Source: Chloroflexota bacterium (GTDB taxonomy: Bacteria; Chloroflexota; Dehalococcoidia; SM23-28-2; JACOUE01). From it: a stretch of DNA of 64,000 nt. The notes beneath the pieces were generated by a model. It searched no databases. It saw nothing but the letters and a program-made list of their open reading frames with translations, and had not been told where the DNA came from. Numbering within the stretch: the stretch's first letter is position 1; every line of letters begins with the position of its first letter. This document shows positions 8,331-15,268 of this stretch, piece after piece. The stretch lies in the NCBI GenBank assembly GCA_016178045.1, contig JACOUE010000041.1, positions 1-64,000 on the forward strand, given 5' to 3'. A program made the position numbers and the translations under genes.

Positions 8331-8795
8331 CTAGGTGGCGGCGGCGGGCTTCTCCACCTCGTCCAGCCGCAGCATCCACTCGTTGGGCTCCACCTCGGCG
8401 TACTCAAGGGCGTCGTAGATGCAGACCTTGACGCACTGGGGGTCGCCGCCGCACAGGTCGCAGTTGTGGGCCACGTTCTTCTCCATGTGGAAGCCCATCA
8501 CCCCGAAGGGGCACGCCACCATGCACATCTTGCAGCCGATGCACTTGTCGTCGTTCACCGTCACCTGGCCGGTCGCGGGGTCGCGGGTGATGGCGTAGGT
8601 GGGGCAGTTGCTCAGGCAGGGGGCGTCCTTGCAGTGGAAGCAGGTGACCGCGCCGTATATCCCCTCGTCGACGAAGTCGTACACCCAGATCCGCGTCTTG
8701 GCGGGGACGAAGGAGCCTTCATGTTTGAAGGAGCAGGCCCCTTCGCAAAGGTGACAAGCCACGCACTTCTCGGGGTGGGGGAGGATCATCTTCAT
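8331..8795 (-). CDS. Four-cluster ferredoxin-like electron-transfer subunit (AorA-like)
   Basis: A 154-aa iron-sulfur protein with four Cys groups (CVACHLCEGAC, CFHCKDAPCLSNC, CIGCKMCMVAC and CDLCGGDPQCVKVC) predicting four [4Fe-4S] clusters. It resembles the HycB/DmsB family and the AorA subunit of bacterial multi-subunit AOR. It is first in the operon, 11 bp before the AOR gene. It probably relays electrons from the tungsten centre to the FAD subunit or to ferredoxin. There is no twin-arginine signal, so it is cytoplasmic. Confidence 0.92.
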   Translation of the reverse strand: MKMILPHPEKCVACHLCEGACSFKHEGSFVPAKTRIWVYDFVDEGIYGAVTCFHCKDAPCLSNCPTYAITRDPATGQVTVNDDKCIGCKMCMVACPFGVMGFHMEKNVAHNCDLCGGDPQCVKVCIYDALEYAEVEPNEWMLRLDEVEKPAAAT

Positions 8796-8840
8796 TCAGG
8801 GCGTCCTTCCCAGGGACTTGTCGCTGCCAGACTGCCATTC

Positions 8841-8870
8841 ACCATAAATGTTGGCGCCGCGCGGTGTCAA
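8841..8870 (-). promoter_or_regulatory. Predicted promoter of the aldehyde oxidoreductase operon
   Basis: TTGACA and TATGGT with an 18-bp spacer on the minus strand, about 46 bp before the iron-sulfur subunit ATG. The -35 is perfect and the -10 weak. Confidence 0.5.
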
Positions 8871-8948
8871 CATATTCGGCGGCGGCAACGTAACGTCGCC
8901 GCGCCAGGGCCGTCTTTCTTTTAGGACAGCAGGTATCGGGACATCGAT

Positions 8949-9407
8949 ATGGCTTTCTACGGCAAGGACAGAGAAGACGACGAGCAGGCGGCGATGGCCG
9001 CTGAGGCTTCCGAGTCGCCCGAATCCACCGACGACGAGAACGCGGAGGCACCGGAGGACGCCCCTCCCGTCGAGGAAACGGTCGACCGGAACGTGCGTGA
9101 GTCCGCCGAGATCCCGGCGGGCGCGGGCAACGGGTCCAGGGAGACGGTCCAGACCTCAGCGTCCGTGGCCGCCGTCCTCGGGCTCACGAAGGCCGCCAGC
9201 AACCTGTACATCGTCCTCGTCGACAGCAACGAGGGCGTCAGCGTGAACCCTTTCCTCCGGGCCGAGGACGCCGAGACGTTCATCGGCGAGCTGGTCGAGG
9301 CCGGCCACCCCATCGAGAAAGTCGCGGCACTGAAGGCGCGCAGCCTCGTCGCGAACGTGGCCTACCGGCCGGTCGTCGCCCTCGAGCCGGGCGGCAAGGG
9401 GGAATAG
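8949..9407 (+). CDS. Hypothetical acidic protein
   Basis: 152 aa with no family I recognise. Residues 1-60 are rich in Glu/Asp/Ala and probably disordered. Residues 75-145 look folded, with alternating hydrophobics (LYIVLVDSNEGVSVNPF, then AETFIGELVEAGHPIEKVAALKA). No signal peptide, membrane segment or Cys/His metal motif. It is divergent from the AOR operon and precedes a hydrolase, with no clear functional link. The GC-rich codon use matches its neighbours, supporting a real gene. Confidence 0.6.
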   Translation: MAFYGKDREDDEQAAMAAEASESPESTDDENAEAPEDAPPVEETVDRNVRESAEIPAGAGNGSRETVQTSASVAAVLGLTKAASNLYIVLVDSNEGVSVNPFLRAEDAETFIGELVEAGHPIEKVAALKARSLVANVAYRPVVALEPGGKGE

Positions 9408-9446
9408 GCACCCTCCGGCGGCCTTCCGCGCTCCTGGTTGACCCTG

Positions 9447-9455
9447 TGCTATACT
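9447..9455 (+). promoter_or_regulatory. Extended -10 promoter element
   Basis: TGCTATACT upstream of the hydrolase gene. No good -35 is seen at the right distance. Confidence 0.4.
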
Positions 9456-9483
9456 TTTCCCCGAATCAGCGGAGGAAGGCGCC

Positions 9484-10308
9484 ATGTCCGTCGTCAGCGT
9501 CAACGGAGTCGACATAAACTACCGGGAGGCCGGCGAAGGCTTCCCGATCTTGCTAATCCACGGCTACACCGGCAACCTCCGCAATTGGGCCCTGGCCGTC
9601 CCCGCCATAACCGAGCGCTACCGCTCCATCTCCGTCGACCTGCGCGGCCACGGCTACTCCGCGAAGCCGACGCGAGAAGAGGACTACTCCCTAGAGCTGA
9701 TGGCCGAGGACGTCTTCGGGGTGGTGCAGGAGTTGGGCGTGGAGGAGTGCCACGTCGTCGGTCACTCCATGGGCGGCATGGTCGCCCAGCACCTGGTTCT
9801 GGCGCACCCCGGGCTGGCGCGCTCCCTGGTGCTCATGGACACGTCGGGTACGCCGCCTGACATCGAGCGGACGCAGCTACGGGCCGGTTTGGGCCAGGTC
9901 CTGCGCGAGCAGGGGATGGAGGGCGTGTTCGACGCCCAGTTGGAGATAAACCCCCTGTCCCGCGGCCTCCCCCGCACCCCGGAGTTCCTCCAGGTGTGGA
10001 AGGAGCAATTCCTCCTCACCTCGCCGGAAGCGTACGTCTACTGCTCGCGGGCGATGGCGAACCGCCGCCCCCTGCTGGAGGAGCTTTCGTCTCTCACGAT
10101 GCCGACGTTCGTCATCTGCGGCGAGAAGGACGAGCTCCTGGTCGAGCCCTCGCGCCAGCTGCACGCCCACATCAAGGGGAGCGAGCTCGTCTTCATCCCG
10201 GGGAGCGGGCATACGCCCCAGATCGAGAAGTCCCTCGATTTCAACCGCGTCCTGATGGAGTTCCTGACACGCGTCGACCAGGTGGTGGCTGCTAAGACCG
10301 GAGCGTAG
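9484..10308 (+). CDS. Alpha/beta-fold hydrolase
   Basis: 274 aa with a full alpha/beta-hydrolase layout. The oxyanion region is LLIHGYTGN, the nucleophile elbow GHSMGG (Ser), the acid probably the Asp in CGEKDELL, and the catalytic His lies in GSGHTPQIE. It resembles esterases and C-C hydrolases; the substrate is not predictable. It starts 12 bp after GGAGG and is followed at 2 bp by paired MaoC-type genes. A possible shared role is acyl-CoA or fatty acid catabolism. Confidence 0.88.
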   Translation: MSVVSVNGVDINYREAGEGFPILLIHGYTGNLRNWALAVPAITERYRSISVDLRGHGYSAKPTREEDYSLELMAEDVFGVVQELGVEECHVVGHSMGGMVAQHLVLAHPGLARSLVLMDTSGTPPDIERTQLRAGLGQVLREQGMEGVFDAQLEINPLSRGLPRTPEFLQVWKEQFLLTSPEAYVYCSRAMANRRPLLEELSSLTMPTFVICGEKDELLVEPSRQLHAHIKGSELVFIPGSGHTPQIEKSLDFNRVLMEFLTRVDQVVAAKTGA

Positions 10309-10310
10309 CC

Positions 10311-10844
10311 GTGGCCGGGGCCTACGACATCGAGGCGGTCCGGCGCAAGTACGTGGGGATGGAGACGGTCCCGACCCGGGGCCGCTACCCCGTTGAGCAC
10401 GACCCCATCCGCCGCCATTGCCACATGGTGGAGGACACCAACCCTCTCTTTCTGGACCCCGAGTACGCTGGGAAGACCCCCTGGGGGAGCGTCATCTGCC
10501 CGCCCTCCGGCTGGCTGGCGATGTACTTCGCCAGCTTCGGGCCGTGGCCGCCGGTCTTCGAGCCGCTGGTGCCCGTCGTGCCCACGCCGGGCAAGCGCAT
10601 CGTTAACATGAACCAGGAGGTCGAGTGGTTCGACGCCATCCGCGTCGGCGATCACCTGTCGGTGAAGAGGCGCATCGCCGACGTCTACCAGAAGCCTATC
10701 AGCCTCGACCAGGAGGCGGTGTGGATCGTCAGCGAGTCGATCATCAGCAATCAGCGAGGGGAGGTCGTCTGCGTCGTCCGCAACACGCTGCTGTTCCACC
10801 GCTCGCCGGAGGAGGTGGCGGCCGCCGAACAGCGTGACACATGA
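10311..10844 (+). CDS. MaoC-like dehydratase, FAS1-like N-terminal domain subunit
   Basis: 177 aa, GTG start 2 bp after the hydrolase stop. The hot-dog fold features (HCHMVEDTNPLFLDPEYA, then GKRIVNMNQEVEWFDAIRVGD) match the N-terminal half of two-domain MaoC hydratases. The second half is encoded just downstream as a separate gene, so the pair probably forms a heteromeric hydratase acting on a CoA or ACP thioester. This subunit lacks the clear D-x4-H hydratase motif. Confidence 0.8.
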   Translation: MAGAYDIEAVRRKYVGMETVPTRGRYPVEHDPIRRHCHMVEDTNPLFLDPEYAGKTPWGSVICPPSGWLAMYFASFGPWPPVFEPLVPVVPTPGKRIVNMNQEVEWFDAIRVGDHLSVKRRIADVYQKPISLDQEAVWIVSESIISNQRGEVVCVVRNTLLFHRSPEEVAAAEQRDT

Positions 10845-10863
10845 TGCGAGAGGTTTCTCCCCG

Positions 10864-10918
10864 GCCGACTGAAGTCGGCAGCTCCAAATCAGCGAAGCCG
10901 CGCCCTTCAGTGCGCGGG
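10864..10918. repeat. Intergenic paired-hairpin repeat element, degenerate copy
   Basis: GCCGACTGAAGTCGGC is a perfect hairpin, followed by a weaker CGCGC...GCGCG hairpin. It has the same design as the elements at 30882, 31891, 38409, 50856 and 58321. Confidence 0.5.
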
Positions 10919-10932
10919 ATGAAAGGCGCGCC

Positions 10933-11376
10933 ATGAAGCGCCCCCAGCCCTACTGGGAAGACGTGCAGGTCGGCGACGATCTGCCCGGGTTCGAGCTGGA
11001 GATAAACGCCAAGCGCGTCTTCCTCCAGATCAGCGGCTCCCAGGACTGGTACCCCGTCCACCACGACCCCGAGTTCGCCCGCGAAGCCGGCCACCAGGAC
11101 GTCTTCATGAACACGGGCCTCACCCAGGCCGCCTTGGTCCGCGTTGTCACCGACTGGATGGGCGACGAGGGCTTCCTCCGCAAGTTCTACTTCGAGATGC
11201 GCCGTCAGCATCGCCCCGGCGACGTCATGGCCTGCAAAGGACGTGTCGCCGACAAGTACGTCCAGGACGCGCGCCATTTCGTGGAGTGCGAGGTGTGGGC
11301 CGAGAACGAGAGGGAGGGGGTGACTACGCCGGGCCGGGCCTGGGTCATCCTCCCCTCACGGGAGGAGGCTGCCTAG
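10933..11376 (+). CDS. MaoC-like dehydratase, C-terminal hot-dog subunit
   Basis: 147-aa hot-dog protein. QDWYPVHHDPEFA carries the Asp/His pair expected in MaoC hydratases, followed by VFMNTGLTQAALVRVVTDW. It is probably the partner of the gene at 10311, acting as hydratase of a branched or cyclic acyl-CoA; this is inferred from pairing. Its stop overlaps the stop of the convergent patatin gene at CTAG. Confidence 0.8.
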   Translation: MKRPQPYWEDVQVGDDLPGFELEINAKRVFLQISGSQDWYPVHHDPEFAREAGHQDVFMNTGLTQAALVRVVTDWMGDEGFLRKFYFEMRRQHRPGDVMACKGRVADKYVQDARHFVECEVWAENEREGVTTPGRAWVILPSREEAA

Positions 11377-12206
11377 ACAGCCACGCCCTCCAGCGCGCGG
11401 CTGATGGCCGGCAGCGCCGCCCTGGCCGCCGCCTCGCCGCGGCGGATCGCCTCGTTCATCCGCAGGGGCAGGGCCGAGCGGAACCCGCGCAGGTCCGGCC
11501 GGATGAGGACGTCCGGCGCCGGGCGTTGCGGGTGGCCCTTCGACAGTAGGTCCGCCATGAAGGCGAACTGCCCGCGCAGGTCGTGTGGCGCGCGGGCCGC
11601 CTTTCGGCAGGCTCTCGCCGTCATCGCTGACAGCGGCCGCAGCGGCGGTGGCAGAAGGAAGAACTCCCCCACATTCACGGCTATGACCTTCGCCGCGCCC
11701 AGGGCGTACGCCAGGTCGACGGGCACCGTGTTGTGGAGGCCGCCGTCCACCAGGTGGCGTCCGTCCGTTTGCAGGACGGGGAGGATGACCGGCGGCCGGA
11801 TGCTGACCTCGACGGCGGCCGCGGCGCTCCCGGAGCGGATCACTACGCGCTCGCCGGTGGCGACGTCCAGGGCCACGGCAGCGAAGGGCACCGCCATCTC
11901 CTCAAGGGGGAAACGGCCGTACGTCTGCCACAGCCGTCGCCCGAAGCGGCCCGCCTCCGGGCTGATCCGCAAACCGTGCAGGAACCACTCCAACAGGTCG
12001 AGGGGCGAGGCGCTCCGGGCCACCGCCTCCATCTCCTCCACATCGCGGCGGACCGCGTAGAGCGGCCCCATCAGCGCGCCGGCGCTGGCCCCCAGTATCA
12101 GGTCGATCGGGACGCCGGCCCGGTCGAGCACCTTGACGACGCCCACGTGGGCCCACCCCTTGACGCCGCCTGCTCCCAGCACCAGCGCTACCGGCCCGCC
12201 GTTCAT
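11373..12206 (-). CDS. Patatin-like phospholipase (RssA/NTE-type)
   Basis: 277 aa with the Ser-Asp dyad of patatins. The oxyanion motif is GAGGVKGWAH near the N terminus, the nucleophile motif GASAG follows near residue 41, and the catalytic Asp is in DGG (around residue 158). No transmembrane helix or extra domain is seen, consistent with a cytoplasmic lipid acyl hydrolase of unknown substrate. It is divergent from the cNMP-binding gene. Confidence 0.9.
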   Translation of the reverse strand: MNGGPVALVLGAGGVKGWAHVGVVKVLDRAGVPIDLILGASAGALMGPLYAVRRDVEEMEAVARSASPLDLLEWFLHGLRISPEAGRFGRRLWQTYGRFPLEEMAVPFAAVALDVATGERVVIRSGSAAAAVEVSIRPPVILPVLQTDGRHLVDGGLHNTVPVDLAYALGAAKVIAVNVGEFFLLPPPLRPLSAMTARACRKAARAPHDLRGQFAFMADLLSKGHPQRPAPDVLIRPDLRGFRSALPLRMNEAIRRGEAAARAALPAISRALEGVAV

Positions 12207-12212
12207 AAAGTG

Positions 12213-12241
12213 TTGATTCTTTGCCCGGCATCGATTAGAAT
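12213..12241 (+). promoter_or_regulatory. Predicted promoter of the cNMP-binding protein gene
   Basis: TTGATT and TAGAAT with a 17-bp spacer, 39 bp before the ATG. Confidence 0.6.
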
Positions 12242-12280
12242 GCCGCTAGCCGTTCCCGCAATTCCAGGAGCCAAGGCAAC

Positions 12281-12697
12281 ATGGATCCGCAGACCGTCCT
12301 CGCCCAGGTGCCCATCTTTTCCCATCTGAGTAAAGGAGACTTGAAGCGCCTTGCGCGCATCTCCGTCCCCCGTACCTTCAAGGCCGGCGAACAGATCATC
12401 AAGGAAGGCGATACCGCCGCCGGCGTATTCATCGTCATGACCGGCAAGGTCGAGGTGGTGAAAGGGAGCCAGCGCCTGGCCGTCTTCGACGCCGGGGAGT
12501 TCTTCGGGGAGATGGCGCTGTTCGAGAGCTATCCCCGCTCGGCGACCGTACGGGCGCTCGAGGACACGGAGTGCATTGCCCTCAGCCGGTGGGACTTCAG
12601 CGCCGAGCTGAAGAGCCAGCCCGAGATCGCTGTCGGCATGCTGGCGCACCTCGTACGCCGGCTCCGAGAGACGACCGACGCCCGCGTCAGCGACTAG
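12281..12697 (+). CDS. Cyclic nucleotide-binding domain protein
   Basis: 138 aa consisting of a single cNMP-binding domain. The phosphate-binding cassette reads FFGEMALFESYPRSATVRA, with the Glu and Arg that contact cyclic phosphate. There is no C-terminal helix-turn-helix, so this is not a complete CRP/FNR regulator. It may act as a stand-alone sensor or regulate a partner protein. It sits between patatin and a methyltransferase with no operon link. Confidence 0.88.
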   Translation: MDPQTVLAQVPIFSHLSKGDLKRLARISVPRTFKAGEQIIKEGDTAAGVFIVMTGKVEVVKGSQRLAVFDAGEFFGEMALFESYPRSATVRALEDTECIALSRWDFSAELKSQPEIAVGMLAHLVRRLRETTDARVSD

Positions 12698-12724
12698 CTG
12701 CATCCGCACATCTCTCCCCGTCTT

Positions 12725-13363
12725 TCACAGAGGCCGGGCGATGCCCTTGATATGGGGCCGACTGAACACCATGGGGGGTACCGGCGGCAGCGGCTTCGAA
12801 TGCTCGAGCTCAACGAAATCGAAGCCGGCTTCGCGGATGAGGCTTGCCACGTCGCGGTTGGGGTGACATCCCGCCCCAAACCAGCGCCAAACGGGCGTAA
12901 CCAGGTCCTGCCAGAAGGCGCCGAAGGCGTGGTCGTAGCGGACGTGTTCGTAGAAACGGAACTCGCCGCCAGCTTTGAGCACTCGCTTGATCTCGGCCAA
13001 AGCCCTGGGTGGCTCCGGGATGGTGCAGAAGTTAAGAGTGCTGACGACAGTATCGAAAGACCCGTCCTCAAAGGGCAACTCCTCCGCCGAAGCGGCGCGG
13101 ATGTCGATGGGCCGCGAGAGAGCGGCCGCCTTCCGTCTGGCCCGCTCGAGCATGTAAGGATTCGGGTCGGTAGCGATGATCTCACTGGCGCCGTCGCGAT
13201 AGTAGGCGAAGTTCGCGCCCGTGCCACAGCCGATCTCCAGGACGCGGCCGGAGGCGCCGCCGGCGATCTCCTCTCGAACCTTCCGCATGAACGACTTCTC
13301 GGCGCTGGCCATCATGCGGTCGTAGATGGCGGCGAACCACTTGTGGCCTTTCTGCTCGGGCAA
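12725..13363 (-). CDS. Class I SAM-dependent methyltransferase (METTL7-like)
   Basis: 212 aa with SAM motif I VLEIGCGTGANF, motif II around ATDPNPYML and post-motif FDTVVSTLNFCTI. The order and the FRFYEHVR segment resemble methyltransferase domain 11 proteins close to thiol S-methyltransferase-like METTL7 and phosphatidylethanolamine methyltransferases. No membrane anchor is seen. The substrate is unknown. Confidence 0.85.
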   Translation of the reverse strand: MPEQKGHKWFAAIYDRMMASAEKSFMRKVREEIAGGASGRVLEIGCGTGANFAYYRDGASEIIATDPNPYMLERARRKAAALSRPIDIRAASAEELPFEDGSFDTVVSTLNFCTIPEPPRALAEIKRVLKAGGEFRFYEHVRYDHAFGAFWQDLVTPVWRWFGAGCHPNRDVASLIREAGFDFVELEHSKPLPPVPPMVFSRPHIKGIARPL

Positions 13364-13408
13364 GCTCGTCTCCTTGGCGGCGCTACGAAGCCGTAATCAG
13401 TCGACCCC

Positions 13409-13436
13409 ATCATATGACGACGTTTGGACGTGTCAA
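13409..13436 (-). promoter_or_regulatory. Predicted promoter of the methyltransferase gene
   Basis: TTGACA and TATGAT with a 16-bp spacer on the minus strand, upstream of the ATG at 13363. Confidence 0.6.
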
Positions 13437-13455
13437 CGGGCGCGGGCGGTTTCCC

Positions 13456-13484
13456 TTCACGCAAGCGCAGTAACCCAGCATAAT
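13456..13484 (+). promoter_or_regulatory. Predicted promoter of the MATE gene
   Basis: TTCACG and CATAAT with a 17-bp spacer. The -10 overlaps the track start codon (13483), so translation must begin downstream. Confidence 0.5.
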
Positions 13485-13512
13485 GGGGCATAAGTCCCCC
13501 GGATTGGAAACC

Positions 13513-14895
13513 ATGTCTGCTGACGCATCCGCCGAGGTCGCTGCTGCCGGCCCTGTCGCGATCGACGAAGCGCACCTGATGCGCTCCGTCGTGCGTCTGG
13601 CCTGGCCGGTCGTCATCCAGCAGGTCAGCTTCACCATGGTCCAGTTGGTGGACACGTTCCTGGTCGGCCACCTGGGGGAGGACGCCCTGGCCGGCGTGGG
13701 GCTGGCGACCCTCATCTACTGGTTCCCCATCTCCGGCATGTTCGCCATCGGTATCGGCGCGACGGCGGTGGTGGCCCGCAACATCGGCGCCGGCCAACCC
13801 GAAAGGGCGGAGGCGGCCCTGCGCAGCGCCCTCCTCCTGGGAGTTGGCTGGGGCATCGCGACGGGCATCGTGTTCTTCGCGGCCGCCGCTCCCCTCCTGA
13901 ACGTCATGGGAGCGGAGCCGCAGGCCCTGGACAAGGGCGTCCTCTACATGCAGGCGGCCGCTTTCGGGCTGCCCTTCTACACCGCCCTCTACATCGGCAA
14001 CGCCTGCCTTCAGGGCGCCGGGAACACGCGCACGCCGATGATCATCATGCTGCTGGTGAACTTGGTCAACGGCGTGGTCGCCTACCTCCTGATCAACGGG
14101 CCGGGGCCGTTCCCCGACTACGGCGTGAGGGGGTCCGGCCTGGGTTACACCGCGGCCGCCCTCGCCGGGACGGTCCTGGTGATGTTCTTCCTCGTGCGGG
14201 GCCGGAGCGGGCTCCAGTACCTTCCCCACAAGGCCTTGCTGCCCGACCGCGACGAGACGGCCCGGATCATGCGGGTGGGCATCCCCGCCGGGGCGGAGCA
14301 GTTCCAGTTCCAGTTCGCCTTCATGGCCTACACCCGCATCATCTCAAGCCTGGGCACGACGGCTCTGGCCGCCCACCAGGTCGCCCTCCGTATCGAGGGG
14401 CTGACGTTTCAGCCGGGGTTCGCCCTGGGGGTGGCCGCCACCACCCTGGTGGGCCAGAGCCTGGGCGCCCAGCGGCCGGACCTGGCCCAGAAGGTGGCCC
14501 TGACCGCCGTGCGCATCGCCTTTTTCGGCATGACGGCCGCGGGCATCGCCCTCATGGTCTTCGGCGGGCAGATCACTCAACTCTTCATTGCCGAGCCCGA
14601 CGTAGTGGACACGGGCCGCAGGCTGCTGCTCATCTTCGGGTTTGCCCTGCCTGCCCTGGCCGTCGCCCTGGCCCTGGGCGGGGCCCTCCGTGGCGCGGGC
14701 GACACCCGGTCGGTGCTGGTAATCATGACCGCCGGCGTCTGGGGTGTGCGTCTGCTCCCCGCCTACCTGCTGGCCGTGGTGGCCGGGCTGGGCGTGCCGG
14801 GGGCCTGGGTGGCTGCTGTCGTGGACATAAACTTCCGCGCCCTCTTGATGTTCGCCCGCTTCCGGCAGGGCAAATGGAAGACGATCAAGGTGTAG
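13513..14895 (+). CDS. MATE-family multidrug/metabolite efflux transporter
   Basis: About 460 aa with 12 predicted membrane segments and the MATE internal repeat: LAWPVVIQQVSFTMVQLVDTF in the first half and IPAGAEQFQFQFAFM in the second. GNTRTPMI and GDTRSVLVI are the matching loop motifs of the two halves. The family exports cationic or organic compounds using Na+ or H+. I choose ATG 13513 because the predicted promoter -10 covers the earlier ATG. Confidence 0.92.
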   Translation: MSADASAEVAAAGPVAIDEAHLMRSVVRLAWPVVIQQVSFTMVQLVDTFLVGHLGEDALAGVGLATLIYWFPISGMFAIGIGATAVVARNIGAGQPERAEAALRSALLLGVGWGIATGIVFFAAAAPLLNVMGAEPQALDKGVLYMQAAAFGLPFYTALYIGNACLQGAGNTRTPMIIMLLVNLVNGVVAYLLINGPGPFPDYGVRGSGLGYTAAALAGTVLVMFFLVRGRSGLQYLPHKALLPDRDETARIMRVGIPAGAEQFQFQFAFMAYTRIISSLGTTALAAHQVALRIEGLTFQPGFALGVAATTLVGQSLGAQRPDLAQKVALTAVRIAFFGMTAAGIALMVFGGQITQLFIAEPDVVDTGRRLLLIFGFALPALAVALALGGALRGAGDTRSVLVIMTAGVWGVRLLPAYLLAVVAGLGVPGAWVAAVVDINFRALLMFARFRQGKWKTIKV

Positions 14896-14994
14896 CCCGC
14901 CGTTCATCGCCTCGCCGGCACTCCCTGGCATCTCCCCTCGGGCGCCTTCAGGAGCGAGCGAGTGGTAAAATATACTTTCGTTGGAGGAGGGCCC

Positions 14995-15219
14995 TTGGCC
15001 AAGGTTATCCTGTACTCCCTGCGCGGCTGACCCACGAGCGATAAGGCCCGGGTTGGCCTTACCTCGCAGGGGATCGAATTCGAGGAGCGCCTGGTCGACG
15101 ACAACCCCGACTGGTGGGACGAGGCGCTCAGGTACTCGATCACCGTCCCCGTCGTCATCTGGGGCGACGGCGACGTTGAGATCGGCTGGCAGGGCGAGCA
15201 CGGCTGAGAGATCACCTAG
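14995..15219 (+). CDS. Predicted selenocysteine-containing glutaredoxin-like protein (two in-frame TGA codons)
   Basis: This gene is missing from the ORF track because TGA interrupts it. From a TTG at 14995, 6 nt after GGAGGAGGG, the frame reads MAKVILYSLRG-U-PTSDKARVGL, then a helix-rich middle, then TVPVVIWGDGDVEIGWQGEHG-U-EIT and TAG. The 74-residue product has the thioredoxin-fold pattern of glutaredoxins. The first TGA (15028) falls where the catalytic Cys of CPxC/S sits (here UPTS), and TVP matches the cis-proline loop. Hairpins resembling bacterial SECIS elements follow both TGAs. The second TGA (15205) could instead be the true stop. A pseudogene is possible, but the frame is otherwise intact. 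Confidence 0.7.
15031..15072 (+). promoter_or_regulatory. Candidate bacterial SECIS hairpin after the first TGA
   Basis: TAAGGCC pairs with GGCCTTA (7 bp) around the loop CGGGTT; below a CC bulge, GCGA pairs with TCGC. The loop begins 18 nt after the TGA and carries G at its second position. Both agree with the published bacterial SECIS pattern (loop 16-37 nt downstream, G among the first two loop bases). Confidence 0.65.
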
Positions 15220-15236
15220 GGGGCCGGGAGCCCTCC
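15208..15236 (+). promoter_or_regulatory. Candidate bacterial SECIS hairpin after the second TGA
   Basis: GGGGGC pairs with GCCCTC (6 bp, one G-U) around the loop CGGGA, starting 17 nt after the TGA. The stem contains the last base of the TAG stop. It is weaker than the first hairpin but shares the CGGG loop. Confidence 0.45.
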
Positions 15237-15268
15237 GCAAACCGATAGATCGGGCGACGTCGGCGGCA

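Noticed and set aside
6466-8334. 622-aa plus-strand ORF
   Set aside because: Shadow of the aldehyde oxidoreductase gene; Ala/Gly/Val/His-rich text without motifs.
9438-9443. TTGACC as -35 for the hydrolase promoter
   Set aside because: Only 6 bp from the TATACT -10, so it cannot pair with it.
14981-15268. N-terminal extension of cysS
   Set aside because: Overlaps the Grx-like gene in another frame and matches no synthetase sequence.
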